This document shows positions 28,541-37,096 of a DNA stretch of 64,000 bases, one piece after another. The stretch is from Lachancea thermotolerans CBS 6340 (lineage: Eukaryota; Ascomycota; Saccharomycetes; Saccharomycetales; Saccharomycetaceae). Under the pieces are notes generated by a model. It ran no database searches. It saw nothing but the letters and a program-made list of their open reading frames with translations, and was not told where the DNA came from. Each line of letters starts with the position of its first letter. The first letter of the stretch is position 1. The position numbers and the translations under genes are program-made. The DNA lies in contig NC_013078.1 in NCBI RefSeq assembly GCF_000142805.1, forward strand, positions 186,001 through 250,000, given 5' to 3'.

Positions 28541-31132
28541 ATGAATGTATTATTGAGCTTCCTTGCGCTGAGCAAATTCTTTTTACTGGCGATTGCAGTT
28601 CCAGTGAGAGATGATGACCTTTACACGGAGATGGTCGAGGCACAACTAGATGAAGAGTTCGAGGAGCAGGTCGAGAGAACAGAGGTGCGGTCATCTGGCT
28701 TTGAGAGCAGCCCTGGTGCCACCGGGAGGGCTCTGTTCGGGCTGTCTGACGGGCTCTTCGAGGAATTCCCGTTTCTCAATTACGTCGACGTGTTTTACGG
28801 CACAGAAGGCGGCGGCCACATGTTTCCTGGAACAACTGTACCGTTTGGGATGTGTAAGATGGGAGTTGACGTTCTGCATCCGCACTCCACGGACGCGTAC
28901 TCTGGCTACCACTCTACGGGCGATGTCTGCGGCATTTCGATGCTCCACGAGTCTGGAACCGGCGGGTCGCCAACGTACGGGGTCGTTTCTCAGCTTCCGC
29001 TAATGGCCAGCAGTGCCAGTGATGTGGACACTAGTAGACAGATCGCCTTCCCACGGTCTAAGCCGGACGCCGGCCACATAGGCTACTACAGGGTCAGTCT
29101 CTCCAACCGTGTCACGATTGAGTTTTCTTCCAACAGCCGCTCCGGGCTTTATAAGTACACGTTCCCTACTAAGCATCAGCAGCATCATATGTCACCTATA
29201 GTGATGGTCAATGTCACGCAGCACTTGCACTCGGTAAAGAGACCGTGGTGGACGCAGAATTTCGAAGGGGGCTACATCAAAGTGGACAAATCGTACAAGT
29301 CCTACAGAGGCAAAGCTTATTTCTCGGGCGGGTGGAGTGACCCAGGCACTTGGAGCGTCAGCTTTTATGGTGTGTTTGACAAGCCTGCAAAAAGAGTTCG
29401 CGCTTTCCATGGTTCCAAAGCCTACAACCGTCTCAGATTAAATTTGGCTAAAAGCCTAAACTCAAATATGGGTATGCTCTTTGAGTTCGAGAAGGGCACT
29501 AAGGTTCTTTATTCACATGTCGGGGTCAGCTTTAGCGAAACGGATGGCATTAATGTGGCAAGACAAAACCTTGCACTGAACTACCCGGAAGAAAACATGT
29601 TCGATCTTCACTGGAGTGTCAGAAGTACGGCAGAAGCCTGGGATAATGAGGTGTTTTCTAAAGTCAACATTGATGAATCAAAAGAAGATCCCATTATCGT
29701 GGAGAAAATGTATAATGCCCTTTATGGTTCTCACCTCATGCCGTCAGACAAATCAGGACGCGAAGCGCCATGGCCCACAAACGAGCCTTATTATGATGAT
29801 TGGTTTACACTCTGGGACACTTTCAGATGTCTTCATCCGTTGCTGAACATCTTAAACACGAAAAGAAGCGCCGATATGACACGCAGCTTGATAGAAATTT
29901 GGAGAAAAGAAGGCTATATGCCGGACGGCCGATCTGCTAGTCGGAGCGGCAGGACCCAGGGCGGCAGTAACGCGGATATCGTTCTAGCAGATGCATTTGT
30001 AAAGGGAGTGGGAGAAGGTGTTGATTGGCAGGACGGGTTCAGCGCTATGCGATCAAATGCTGATAAAAGCCCAGAATATATTTTGGACAAGGCCGCCCCA
30101 GACTCTACAAACAAGTATGGTAGAGGTGCCCTTAATGACTGGCTGGAACTAGGATATATCACTAGAAGATTTTCTCGGTCAGTAACCAGAACAATGGAAT
30201 ACGCTTACAATGATTTTGCCTTATCAGTAGTTGCAGAAGGACTCGGTTACTTTGAATTAGCGAAGCAATACTTGAAGAGATCTTCCAACTGGCAGAATAT
30301 ATGGAATTTTGAGGCGACCACGCCTGAATACGACTACAGCGGTTTTATCCAGCCCAAAGATTCTAATGGCAATTTTATCGAGAAAAAGTACAATCCTCTG
30401 TCTTGCTTCGGGTGTTACTGGCGTGACGATGAATATGAAGGAAAGCCTATAGAATACGGCTGGGCTGTACCGCACGACATTCAATCTCTTAAAGAATTCA
30501 TTGGTCCAGATGAGCTGTTTATGCGTCGCCTTGACGACATGTTCGACCTGTATGGAGATGGAATCGCGGACATCGGTAATGAGCCTAGCTTCTTAACACC
30601 TTACCTGTTCAACTTCATCAATGCTCAGTATAGAACATCCGAAACCCTTGGTTACCTTATCGACCATAAGTTCCTTCTCGGTCCTAAGGGCCTCCCTGGA
30701 AACTCCGATGCAGGGGCCATGCAAGCTTGGCTATGGTTTGGGCTTGTCGGGTTCTATCCAATTGCCGGAACTGACATTTACCTGATAACCAGCCCCAAGA
30801 TTACTGAGCTAGAGATCCAACTTGAGGGGAATGGTAAAGCTTTGATACAAGCCCACAATTTGTACGCAGAAGATGCTGACAGTGAATACGATTATGACAA
30901 AGCACACAGTTCTTTTACTCGTAATCTCTACATTTCAAGTGTTGAGTTGAATGGAAAACTCATCAACCGTAATTGGTTCACTCACGAGGAGCTTTTTGGA
31001 AGCAATGGCGGTCTGTTGGTCTTTACCATGACTGACGAACCAACCTTTTGGGACGCCGACGGTGAGTATCCGCCTAGCAGAGGCCACTTTCAAAGAGATG
31101 ACATAGAGCGGCCAAATCGGTTGGTAGATTAG
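28541..31132 (+). CDS. Glycoside hydrolase family 92 alpha-mannosidase, secreted
   Basis: The 863-residue protein begins with a signal peptide (MNVLLSFLALSKFFLLAIAV). It then shows the GH92 plan: a beta-sandwich domain (about 70-290) and an (alpha/alpha)6 barrel (about 300-800). Family signatures are GTEGGGHMFPGTTVPFG, LWDTFR in the middle, and GNSDAG near residue 720, with Asp723 in the place of the catalytic base region. GH92 enzymes are calcium-dependent exo-alpha-mannosidases acting mainly on alpha-1,2-mannose. The start at 28541 is the first ATG of a frame open from 28520. I know of no S. cerevisiae member; in the S. cerevisiae order THI73 is directly beside SSL1, so this gene is an extra here or was lost there. 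Substrate is likely yeast or fungal mannan, but this is inference. Confidence 0.9.
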   Translation: MNVLLSFLALSKFFLLAIAVPVRDDDLYTEMVEAQLDEEFEEQVERTEVRSSGFESSPGATGRALFGLSDGLFEEFPFLNYVDVFYGTEGGGHMFPGTTVPFGMCKMGVDVLHPHSTDAYSGYHSTGDVCGISMLHESGTGGSPTYGVVSQLPLMASSASDVDTSRQIAFPRSKPDAGHIGYYRVSLSNRVTIEFSSNSRSGLYKYTFPTKHQQHHMSPIVMVNVTQHLHSVKRPWWTQNFEGGYIKVDKSYKSYRGKAYFSGGWSDPGTWSVSFYGVFDKPAKRVRAFHGSKAYNRLRLNLAKSLNSNMGMLFEFEKGTKVLYSHVGVSFSETDGINVARQNLALNYPEENMFDLHWSVRSTAEAWDNEVFSKVNIDESKEDPIIVEKMYNALYGSHLMPSDKSGREAPWPTNEPYYDDWFTLWDTFRCLHPLLNILNTKRSADMTRSLIEIWRKEGYMPDGRSASRSGRTQGGSNADIVLADAFVKGVGEGVDWQDGFSAMRSNADKSPEYILDKAAPDSTNKYGRGALNDWLELGYITRRFSRSVTRTMEYAYNDFALSVVAEGLGYFELAKQYLKRSSNWQNIWNFEATTPEYDYSGFIQPKDSNGNFIEKKYNPLSCFGCYWRDDEYEGKPIEYGWAVPHDIQSLKEFIGPDELFMRRLDDMFDLYGDGIADIGNEPSFLTPYLFNFINAQYRTSETLGYLIDHKFLLGPKGLPGNSDAGAMQAWLWFGLVGFYPIAGTDIYLITSPKITELEIQLEGNGKALIQAHNLYAEDADSEYDYDKAHSSFTRNLYISSVELNGKLINRNWFTHEELFGSNGGLLVFTMTDEPTFWDADGEYPPSRGHFQRDDIERPNRLVD

Positions 31133-31283
31133 TTATGTAAAAGGTTCAGTTTTTAGCTTATTATCATTGATATTCTCTGTCATATGATCAACATCTATTG
31201 CACTTGAAAAATGTCAATTTTAATTTGGATGGACTTTCAAAGCACGTTCGCACTGATCAAGCTTCCACGCCGAGCAGCAGCGA

Positions 31284-32696
31284 ATGGCTCCTATTGTTGA
31301 GTCAGATTCTGAAGATGAGTCCTTGAATCGGCCCAAGAAGCAAGTTAGGGGGCGGACATCCAAAGGCAAGAAGCATGTCAGGATTGAAGAAGACTACAAC
31401 GAGGATGGCCATTCTATGAGTGAGGATGATGAGAATCTGTTCAGCGAAGATGAAGCAGACTCTGGGCCATCCAATGGGAGAAAGAAGAAGAAGCTAGCAA
31501 ACAAGAACCTTCAAGGCGCGAACGGAGGTTACGCTTGGGAGGAAGACATCCAGAGAAGTTGGGATTTAGTTAAGGTTGACGATGAAGGTAATATGGCGGC
31601 TTTGGTGTCGAGCATCATCGAAGCAAGGAAAAAAAGAGCTAGCAATAAGAACTTGACACCTTTTCAAAGGGGTATTATACGAACTATGGTTTTGGTGCTT
31701 GATTGCAGCGATGCGATGATGGAGAAAGATTTAAGGCCCAATCGATACGCAATGACCATTCAGTACGCAATCAATTTTGTTCATGAGTTCTTTGACCAGA
31801 ATCCTATCTCTCAAATAGGGATAGTCTGTATGAGAAACGATCTGGCACAGTTGGTGAGTCAGGTTAGTGGAAATCCTCAAGACCACATCGATGCACTTAA
31901 GGCGATCCGGAAGCAAGAACCAAAAGGCAACAGCTCTCTTCAAAATGCGCTCGAAATGGCGAGAGGGCTTCTGTTGCATGTGCCTGCGCACTGTACACGC
32001 GAGGTTCTAATAATCTTTGGGGCTCTTTCCAGTACGGACCCAGGAGATATACATCAAACAATTGCATCTTTAGTCCAAGAACGCATCCGCGTGCGAGTCA
32101 TTGGACTTTCTGCTCAGGTAGCCATTTGCAAGGAACTTTGCAAACAGACGAACTACGGCGACAACTCGTTCTATGGGGTTATCCTCAACGAAGTCCATTT
32201 CAAAGACTTATTCGCCGAGGCCGTGACGCCTCTCCCAGTGAACAAAATTAACAAAGGGTTCACTTTAGTTAAGATGGGCTTTCCAACAAGAGTCTATGAA
32301 GATATGCCTTCCTTCTGCACATGCCACTCTAAACTCATGTATGGAGGGTACTTCTGTCCCAACTGTAAAAGCAAAGTATGTTCACTACCCACTGTCTGTC
32401 CTTGCTGTGATTTGATGCTCATTCTCTCCACTCATCTTGCCAGATCTTATCACCATTTGATGCCCCTAAAAACATTTCAGGAGGTCGATGTTGCAGAGAC
32501 TTTTCCCACTGACACCTGCTATAGTTGTCAGAAGCGGTTCCCGCGTCTGAAGAATCAGAAGACACAAGAGCTCTTAACAAGCTCCAGATATAGGTGCGCT
32601 GATTGCCATCAGGATTTTTGCATCGACTGTGACGTATTCATTCATGAAATTTTGCATAACTGTCCTGGGTGTGAGTCTCAACCGGGGATATGGTGA
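31284..32696 (+). CDS. SSL1: Ssl1, TFIIH core subunit (p44)
   Basis: The 470-residue protein has an acidic-basic N-terminus of about 110 residues, a von Willebrand A-type domain (about 135-310) starting at LVLDCSDAM, and a Cys-rich C-terminus with zinc-binding pairs CTCH, CPNC, CPCC, CYSC, CADC and CDVF. S. cerevisiae Ssl1 has 461 residues. In TFIIH it holds and activates the Rad3 helicase in transcription and nucleotide excision repair. In S. cerevisiae SSL1 (YLR005W) lies between SSK1 and THI73; here APL1, CMS1, THI73 and the GH92 gene come between. Confidence 0.97.
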   Translation: MAPIVESDSEDESLNRPKKQVRGRTSKGKKHVRIEEDYNEDGHSMSEDDENLFSEDEADSGPSNGRKKKKLANKNLQGANGGYAWEEDIQRSWDLVKVDDEGNMAALVSSIIEARKKRASNKNLTPFQRGIIRTMVLVLDCSDAMMEKDLRPNRYAMTIQYAINFVHEFFDQNPISQIGIVCMRNDLAQLVSQVSGNPQDHIDALKAIRKQEPKGNSSLQNALEMARGLLLHVPAHCTREVLIIFGALSSTDPGDIHQTIASLVQERIRVRVIGLSAQVAICKELCKQTNYGDNSFYGVILNEVHFKDLFAEAVTPLPVNKINKGFTLVKMGFPTRVYEDMPSFCTCHSKLMYGGYFCPNCKSKVCSLPTVCPCCDLMLILSTHLARSYHHLMPLKTFQEVDVAETFPTDTCYSCQKRFPRLKNQKTQELLTSSRYRCADCHQDFCIDCDVFIHEILHNCPGCESQPGIW

Positions 32697-33219
32697 AGAG
32701 GTCTTACGTTTTAAATAAGTGGCTAGGTGTTAGTGTTTACTTTTCGCAACTCGAGATTAATATTTTGGTGGCATTACGTGAGTTTAAGTTACAATATACA
32801 TTGATATTTGATAAACTCCGGAGCGCTTGAACTTAAGGGTAGGAAATCCTAGCGCATACACAACGCATTCTAATCAAATCTGGATTTATCTTCATTTCTA
32901 TTTAAGCACTTAAAGCTCTTGGCGTATGCTAATAACATTACGTAAAAGTCTCGGACAATAAAAGATGTCATATCTTGGCTATAATTTTGAAAAAAAAGAT
33001 ATTGCGTAAAATTTTGATTATGGTCTTGAAGACAAAAATCGGCAAGTCCAAGGGACGACCAGTTGAAGACAGGAAGGATTCTTTTATTGCGTTGGTAGTT
33101 TGGACACTGAACAGGAATTTCCACCAGTTTTCCAGATTGACGCGGTAGCGGTTTGTTGGCATAACCCATCTCGTGAATTTTCTTGCTTTTAGCGGCTGGT
33201 GAGAACCTGTCCCATAAAG
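32697..33219. other. Intergenic, HOL1 promoter with candidate uORFs
   Basis: The 523 bp upstream of HOL1 are AT-rich at 32700-32900. Two ATG-started short frames lie inside: 32965-33009 (14 codons) and 33020-33148 (42 codons). Neither ends in Pro-Ser-stop, the peptide that mediates polyamine control of S. cerevisiae HOL1. No RNA gene seen. Confidence 0.5.
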
Positions 33220-34971
33220 ATGGATAAATACACCAACATTCACCACCCAGACTATCTCCCTGGTACGTTCAACATTTACTCCTCCAGCAGCCTCGAGAAT
33301 GGAGTGATCTATGAGTCAAGCCTTCGCAAGACTACAGAAGATGTGGTGCTAATTCCGCAGCCGTCGGAGTCGCCAAATGACCCGCTCAACTGGTCCAAGG
33401 CCAGAAAATTCCTTCACTTTGCACTAATGTCTTTCATAACTGCTTTCACGGCTGCAACTAGTAATGATGCAGGTGCTGCACAGGATTCTTTAAATGAGTT
33501 TTATGGAATCTCGTATGATTCAATGAATACAGGAGCCGGCGTACTGTTTCTTGGGATTGGTTGGAGTACATTATTTTTAGCTCCTCTCGCTAATCTCTAC
33601 GGTCGCAAAATCACTTACATTATATGTACAGCTTTGGGGCTAGCAGGAGCAATTTGGTTTGGGTTTGCCAGGAGAACTAGCGACACAATTTGGTCTCAGC
33701 TTTTTGTCGGCATTAGCGAGTCTTGTGCAGAAGCGCAAGTCCAGTTGTCGCTGAGTGATATTTTTTTCCAGCATCAGCTAGGATCTGTGCTTACCGTTTA
33801 CATTTTGGCCACCAGTGCAGGTACCTTTCTTGGCCCTTTGATCGCAGGCTATATTTCAGCTCTAACCAGTTTTCGCTGGGTTGGCTGGATTGCTGCCATA
33901 ATTTCGGGTGCGCTCCTTATCATAATTGTGTTCGGTTGTGAGGAAACATACTTTGACCGGAACAGGTATGTGACGCCGGTATCAAGGAAGGCCCACCTGA
34001 GATCCGGCGGTAACTACGATTCTCAATGCAGTGCACAGCCCCTGTTGGCTTCACAGGACAACTGCGATGAATATGGTTTCAAGCATGATCCCAAAAACGT
34101 TCCAAATCAAAAGACGGAAAAAACAACCGAGGTCGAACCTAGTTTCAACGCTTCAATCGAAGACTTCAAACTGATTGATGGGTCAGAAGAAAAGTTGAAG
34201 CCCTATTATAAAAGGGTCGCCATAATTACCAAATCCACCAATCTTCGCGGCTGGGGTGTCAAACAGTATTTCAATTACCTTGGAATAAACATGAGAATGT
34301 TTCTATTTCCCCCTGTGTGGCTTTCCGGCCTTTTCTGGGGTATTCAGGATGTCTTTCTTACATTTTACTTGACCACTGAAGACACTTATTTCCCCGAGGC
34401 GCCCTGGAACTACAGCGACTATGGTGTTGCAATTATGAATGTCCCCACACTCATCGGTGCAATCATTGGGTGCATTTATGCAGGCATAGTCAGTGATTAC
34501 TTCGTTTTATGGATGGCTCGCAGAAATCACGGTATCCTAGAAGCAGAGTACAGGCTATACTTCTCATTCGCCACTGCAATTATTGGTCCAGCTGGTTTGC
34601 TGATGTTCGGCATAGGCGCTGCTCGCCAGCTTCCTTGGCAAGTAATATACGTTGGTCTTGGCTTTATTGGCTTTAGTTGGGGCTGTTCAGGTGATATTGC
34701 GATGGCTTATTTGATGGATTGCTATCCTGACATGATTTTGGAAGGCATGGTGTGTACTGCCATCATCAACAACACAATTTCGTGTATTTTCACGTTTGTC
34801 TGTTCCTACTGGTTGGATGCATCGGGCACTGAAAATACGTACATCGCGCTTGCTGTTATTAATTTTGGAATCACAATGCTTGCAGTTCCAATGTTCATAT
34901 GGGGCAAGAAAATCAGGCAAGCTACAAGGAAATGGTACATTAGATCCGTAGGAGTCAGAGATGGTGTATAA
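33220..34971 (+). CDS. HOL1: Hol1, high-affinity polyamine importer (MFS)
   Basis: The 583-residue protein is a twelve-segment major-facilitator transporter with a large central loop (about 260-340). Its sequence is close to S. cerevisiae Hol1 (586 aa): the start MDKYTNIHHPDYLPGTFNIY, the GISYDSMNTGAGVLFLGIGW block and the ending RDGV are near-identical. Hol1 imports polyamines, and mutants take up histidinol and cations. In S. cerevisiae it is subtelomeric (YNR055C); here it lies internally between SSL1 and SAG1. The frame is open from a GTG at 33199; the ATG at 33220 gives the conserved N-terminus. In S. cerevisiae its mRNA is repressed by polyamines through a uORF ending Pro-Ser-stop, which I do not find here. 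Confidence 0.96.
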   Translation: MDKYTNIHHPDYLPGTFNIYSSSSLENGVIYESSLRKTTEDVVLIPQPSESPNDPLNWSKARKFLHFALMSFITAFTAATSNDAGAAQDSLNEFYGISYDSMNTGAGVLFLGIGWSTLFLAPLANLYGRKITYIICTALGLAGAIWFGFARRTSDTIWSQLFVGISESCAEAQVQLSLSDIFFQHQLGSVLTVYILATSAGTFLGPLIAGYISALTSFRWVGWIAAIISGALLIIIVFGCEETYFDRNRYVTPVSRKAHLRSGGNYDSQCSAQPLLASQDNCDEYGFKHDPKNVPNQKTEKTTEVEPSFNASIEDFKLIDGSEEKLKPYYKRVAIITKSTNLRGWGVKQYFNYLGINMRMFLFPPVWLSGLFWGIQDVFLTFYLTTEDTYFPEAPWNYSDYGVAIMNVPTLIGAIIGCIYAGIVSDYFVLWMARRNHGILEAEYRLYFSFATAIIGPAGLLMFGIGAARQLPWQVIYVGLGFIGFSWGCSGDIAMAYLMDCYPDMILEGMVCTAIINNTISCIFTFVCSYWLDASGTENTYIALAVINFGITMLAVPMFIWGKKIRQATRKWYIRSVGVRDGV

Positions 34972-36443
34972 GAGTTAGGTGTTGAAAATTTGGCTGAAGG
35001 GCTATCGAGTAGCCTCTATAAAGTGCCCCTAAACTTAAATAATTTATAAATTTTGTATAACAGGAACGATCGATGAGTTTGAGGAAAAAGAGTAGCACCT
35101 ATAGACAGGTATTAACTTGTTTATTTAGCTCAACAAAGCGCGTTTTTGGCCTATCCATTATTTCAGAGGTTTTAGTTGTATTCTTTCCCTTTTCACATAT
35201 TATCGCTGAAGCTGGGCTGGACCTTTATAAAAAATAGTTCGAGCAGCCGGCTCCATCGAAATGATAAAACGAATAGGGTTCTGTAAAATATCAACTTACA
35301 ACCTCAAACTTAAAGATCATAACAGCGCATGGTTCAAGGAGATACTCGGGCAACTAGAATCAACTTCAACAGTACATATTCGTGAGAAAGGGATGCAATT
35401 AACAGTTGTAAGCTTGTCAAAAATAAATAGACAGGGACAAGTCTTAGCCATTGTCGATGTATTTGCAAAAAACTAGTTCATTCAGCGCTTATTGCAAATC
35501 AGCCACTTCGCATGTACCTCGACGTGTCCGCCCATTGTCGTTTTTTTCAATCCTGCGAAAGCCTGCCTTTGACACAAGGAATGCGAGCATTTCTCGAGTT
35601 TCTGCATTCGATACCGTCCATCAAGTAATCACGATAGCGAAGGAAAATTTTATATTGTTCGACATACGTTGATTCATGTTGCAGAATATGAGGTTTTGCT
35701 TTTCATAAATATCCTGCCAAAATGTGGATAGTTACTTTCGCTCAAAAGTACAATTCCCAGTTATCTGCAACAAAGAGACCCTTGACCTGAAAGATACCAA
35801 AATAGCTGGCTAAGAACACACCCATTCAATAACGGGGCAAAACTTCAGATGAAATGTCCCACTTTTCCCAGTAATGCTCTTATTTGATCAGCAAGCGTAC
35901 AGTGGGCAACCTGTCAAAGAAGGGGGAGGAACAAAGGCGAGCAATCAACAAATTCACGATAAAAACAGGTTGTTTTTGCATGGGAGGGAGCTTGTGTGAC
36001 GGATGATTGATCAGAAGTGACCCAGAGAAGTATAAGAAGAGCCTAATTAGATCCGGATCTTCAGTTACTTATGCCATGTCTCAAACCTTAGCAAGCAGTT
36101 CAGCCGAAAAGATAGGCTGGGACTGCTAAGCTTTTTTACAGATGTAGATTGTTTGGGCTCGGGAACTGCCAGTTAGCGAGGCGATATTGTAATAGCCACA
36201 TATGGACCCCGCGATACGGGTAGATAGCGCGAATTCAAGGCGAATTGAAATACAGCGTTGCTCATGCGTTTAAGTAAACCTCGAAAGGAAAGCGCTCTGG
36301 CCTCATTTGAGGCTTTTAAACAAGAACACTCATCCACTAAAAGGACAGTAAACAAGCTCATTAGCTCATATTGGATTAAAGAAGCGTCACATGTATTTTA
36401 TTTATCAATAGTAACACCATATTTTCAACAAAATACGAGAAGA
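34972..36443. other. Large gene-poor stretch between HOL1 and tRNA-Lys
   Basis: About 1.47 kb without a recognisable gene. A 71-codon ATG frame at 35261-35476, just after TTTATAAAAAAT (35224-35235), has no family I know and could be chance. A perfect 12-base palindrome AGATCCGGATCT lies at 36049-36060, and a hairpin plus T-run at 36087-36137. I looked for LTR ends and coding fragments of transposons, often found near tRNA genes in yeasts, and saw none. Confidence 0.5.
36087..36137 (+). other. Hairpin followed by a T-run, possible RNA 3' end
   Basis: The arm CTTAGCAAGCAGTTCAGCC (36087-36105) pairs, with a bulge, with GGCTGGGACTGCTAAG (36115-36130) around a nine-base loop. Six T follow at 36132-36137. 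This resembles the 3' end of a polymerase III transcript or a stem from a structured RNA. I found no A/B boxes or snoRNA boxes that identify it. Chance cannot be ruled out. Confidence 0.3.
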
Positions 36444-36516
36444 GCCTTGTTGGCGCAATCGGTAGCGCGTATGACTCTTAATCATAAGGTTAGGGGTTCG
36501 AGCCCCCTACAGGGCT
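36444..36516 (+). tRNA. tRNA-Lys, anticodon CTT
   Basis: This 73-base tRNA folds into a normal cloverleaf, with acceptor GCCTTGT against ACAGGGC and discriminator T. Anticodon CTT is at 36477-36479 in the loop CTCTTAA, and there is no intron. The A box region is TGGCGCAATCGG and the B box GGTTCGAGCCC. As I recall it, the sequence is the same as S. cerevisiae tRNA-Lys(CUU). A T6 run at 36521-36526 is the terminator. Confidence 0.98.
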
Positions 36517-37096
36517 TTTATTTTTTGCGGATCGCGTTTATTGCGACTCACGTCGGAAAGTTTGTCACAAATAATATCACAGATGCCTCGTACGCACAGC
36601 TACAAGTCATTGACTGCTCAAACGGGAAAGGGTCTTCGAAGATATAGTCGCACTTGCAACGCATACTGCTAAATGCGCTGAAGCCGCCAGGGCCTCTCGA
36701 GGTCGGGAAATTGGGCTCTTGCTCTTTTTGGACACTAATGGCCTACGTAAGTCACACAATATGGATCTCACTTGTTTGTTTCGAGAGAGCGATCTTGGGT
36801 TTGAGTTGACTGTCAACGAAGTAGAGGCTCAATTCAAGGACCAGTGTGAGGTTGGGCCGTGATTTCTAGCGGTTAAACACACAAAATTAGTTTGGTTGAG
36901 GAGTTACAGACTGCGACGAGTGCACAAAACGCAGGAAAGGTTTTGGAATGCCTAGCAAGAGGAGCCTAGGCCACCGATCCTCAACAGGTCCTAAACCATT
37001 CTCTCACTAGGTATAAAGGCTCCGATTGTGATATAGCATTTCCTTGCAAGTCATTGTTGTCCTTCAACGAAGTAAAGCACTGATCACTTGGCCAAA
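36517..37096. other. Intergenic, SAG1 promoter region
   Basis: The 580 bp downstream of the tRNA and upstream of SAG1 hold no recognised gene. A stop-free frame without an ATG near its start spans 36614-36862 (+). A TATA-like GGTATAAAGG lies at 37010-37019, about 80 bp before the SAG1 start. I could not identify a convincing Mcm1 or alpha1 site. Confidence 0.5.

Noticed and set aside
35261-35476. 71-codon frame between HOL1 and tRNA-Lys
   Set aside because: No family, average composition, isolated; a TATA-like sequence before it is weak support only.
36258-36647. 129-codon plus-strand frame over tRNA-Lys
   Set aside because: It reads through the tRNA itself; the middle part is the translation of the tRNA sequence, a known false-gene pattern.
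36614-36862. 83-codon plus-strand frame without an ATG near its start
   Set aside because: No start, no splice sites, no recognisable family; a frame of this length occurs by chance.
37050-37056. CAATGAC-like sequence (minus strand) upstream of SAG1, possible alpha1 site
   Set aside because: Too close to the start codon and no adjacent Mcm1 P-box; a seven-base match is not evidence.
34972-37096. Possible Ty or LTR remnant beside the tRNA-Lys gene
   Set aside because: No TG...CA ended direct repeats and no reverse transcriptase, integrase or gag-like translation seen.
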